64,000 nucleotides of DNA from Bacteroidales bacterium (lineage in GTDB: Bacteria > Bacteroidota > Bacteroidia > Bacteroidales > Lentimicrobiaceae): contig JADJEQ010000005.1 of NCBI GenBank assembly GCA_016709025.1, forward strand, positions 186,001-250,000, given 5' to 3'. The position numbers were made by a program, and so were the translations under genes. Below are positions 63,510-64,000 of this stretch, piece by piece; position 1 is the stretch's first letter; every line of letters starts with the position of its first letter. The notes under the pieces are model-generated. The model was given only the letters and a program-made list of their open reading frames with translations. It had not been told where the DNA came from and made no database searches.

Positions 63510-63752
63510 TCAGTTTAATTTTAATCGTTTGATTAAGTTAAACACTGCTTCGCTTGTAATGTTGTTGTTTCGGTCAGACTGACAGCTGTCTTCATTCAGA
63601 TTTGAATTTTGTGCACCGGTATTCCGGTCTGATCCGGAATGCCGGATACGTAATCCTTTGTCTTGTTTCCCCAGAGCCAGGGTGGCATAAAGCAATATTG
63701 ATATCAGAATTAGCACGGCAGTCCAGGTGTTGAATTTTTTCATGGGTTGCAA
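63510..63752 (-). CDS. Small protein with signal/anchor helix, unknown
   Basis: An 80-residue frame, MQPMKKFNTWTAVLILISIL onward, with one N-terminal hydrophobic helix (about 8-27) and a polar, asparagine-rich tail. The start may be M4. A minus-strand TACATTTG box at 63783-63790 precedes it by 31 bp. No family recognised. Coding status is moderately supported. Confidence 0.5.
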   Translation of the reverse strand: MQPMKKFNTWTAVLILISILLYATLALGKQDKGLRIRHSGSDRNTGAQNSNLNEDSCQSDRNNNITSEAVFNLIKRLKLN

Positions 63753-63782
63753 ATATTTGCATTCATTGTCTTAATGACAACG

Positions 63783-63790
63783 CAAATGTA
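63783..63790 (-). promoter_or_regulatory. Putative -7 box (TACATTTG) for the 80-residue ORF
   Basis: Exact TAnnTTTG match on the minus strand, 31 bp upstream of the ATG at 63752. A GCAAATATTTGC palindrome (about 63749-63760) overlaps the start region. Confidence 0.35.
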
Positions 63791-63899
63791 GATTGGTTGG
63801 AACAGCCGGTAAAATGAATATCGGTGTATGCGGCAATAAGAAGGATGAACCGCCTGAAAAAAGGGATGAACTGGAATCTCAGGAAAGAATTGCAAACGT

Positions 63900-64000
63900 T
63901 CAGGCTTTTCGCCGGCGTTCAAGTTCGGTTTGGATCAATCGTAATTCGCGGCCGGTTTGCCCTGCAATACTGGTGTTTTCTTCTGCGCGTCTGAATAAAT
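63900..64000 (-). CDS. 3' end of a gene entering from the right edge, unidentified
   Basis: On the minus strand the open frame from the window edge encodes LFRRAEENTSIAGQTGRELR, continues LIQTELERRRKA, and stops with TGA at 63900-63902. The charged helical composition looks like a genuine C terminus, but only about 33 codons are visible and no family could be assigned. Confidence 0.35.
   Translation of the reverse strand, partial: LFRRAEENTSIAGQTGRELRLIQTELERRRKA

Noticed and set aside
63740..63922. 60-residue minus-strand frame near the right edge
   Set aside because: Overlaps the start and promoter box of the 80-residue ORF and shows no coding character.
1..64000. tRNA, rRNA, riboswitch or replication-origin signals
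   Set aside because: None could be recognised by eye on either strand; a covariance-model search would be needed to exclude small structured RNAs.

Overview
The window reads as chromosomal DNA from an anaerobic or fermentative member of the Bacteroidota. Five secreted proteins carry type IX secretion (T9SS) C-terminal sorting domains. The T9SS regulator PorX is encoded, LpxC and FabZ are fused, and a TonB-dependent receptor is paired with a DUF4249 lipoprotein. Many genes have a TAnnTTTG box (the Bacteroidota -7 element) just upstream. An [FeFe]-hydrogenase maturase (HydF) and a complete Rnf complex point to anaerobic energy metabolism. No rRNA, tRNA, CRISPR array, prophage or intact insertion sequence was recognised.

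Layout. 1-4.1 kb: a MarC-type membrane protein (cut by the window edge), then histidine catabolism genes ftcD and hutI (minus strand), separated by a frameshifted four-helix-bundle gene. 4.2-11.6 kb: three consecutive T9SS-exported peptidases, one subtilisin-like (S8) and two tandem C10 (streptopain-like) enzymes with CUB-like tails, each followed by a hairpin. 11.6-17.3 kb: phoH, an aspartase-family lyase next to hydF, an SDR oxidoreductase and rseC. 17.3-25.9 kb: a 1045-residue T9SS protein lying between rseC and the rnfBCDGEA operon. 25.9-26.8 kb: about 950 bp of non-coding repeats. 26.8-31 kb: a T9SS GH5 glycosidase with carbohydrate-binding modules, a DUF4440 protein, a 41-codon membrane ORF and a repeat-rich gap.

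31-43.1 kb: an ftsE-like ATPase, three glycosyltransferases, murB, a sodium:solute symporter, a Wzx-type flippase, two Wzz-like co-polymerases and an O-antigen ligase: a cell-envelope and surface-polysaccharide region. 43.4-50.8 kb: the lipid A block on the minus strand (HD hydrolase, lpxD, lpxC/fabZ, lpxA, an ABC ATPase, efp, a second lpxD-like gene) with a small GRAM/PH-like gene at its end. 50.9-56.6 kb: porX, tsaE, alanine dehydrogenase, a GH114-like lipoprotein and a PQQ-type beta-propeller protein. 56.7-64 kb (minus): purB, a PH-like membrane protein, a frameshifted LUD-domain gene, a small conserved-looking ORF, the DUF4249/TonB receptor pair, and the end of a gene entering from the right edge.

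The genes support protein scavenging (secreted peptidases, histidine degradation, alanine dehydrogenase), polysaccharide use (GH5, GH114-like), ion-coupled energy conservation (Rnf, sodium symporter) and envelope building. The most unusual non-coding structure is a set of tandem arrays with unrelated sequences but a shared 7-bp period, two of which start at stop codons, and a dispersed repeat whose conserved blocks are separated by fixed-length but divergent spacers.
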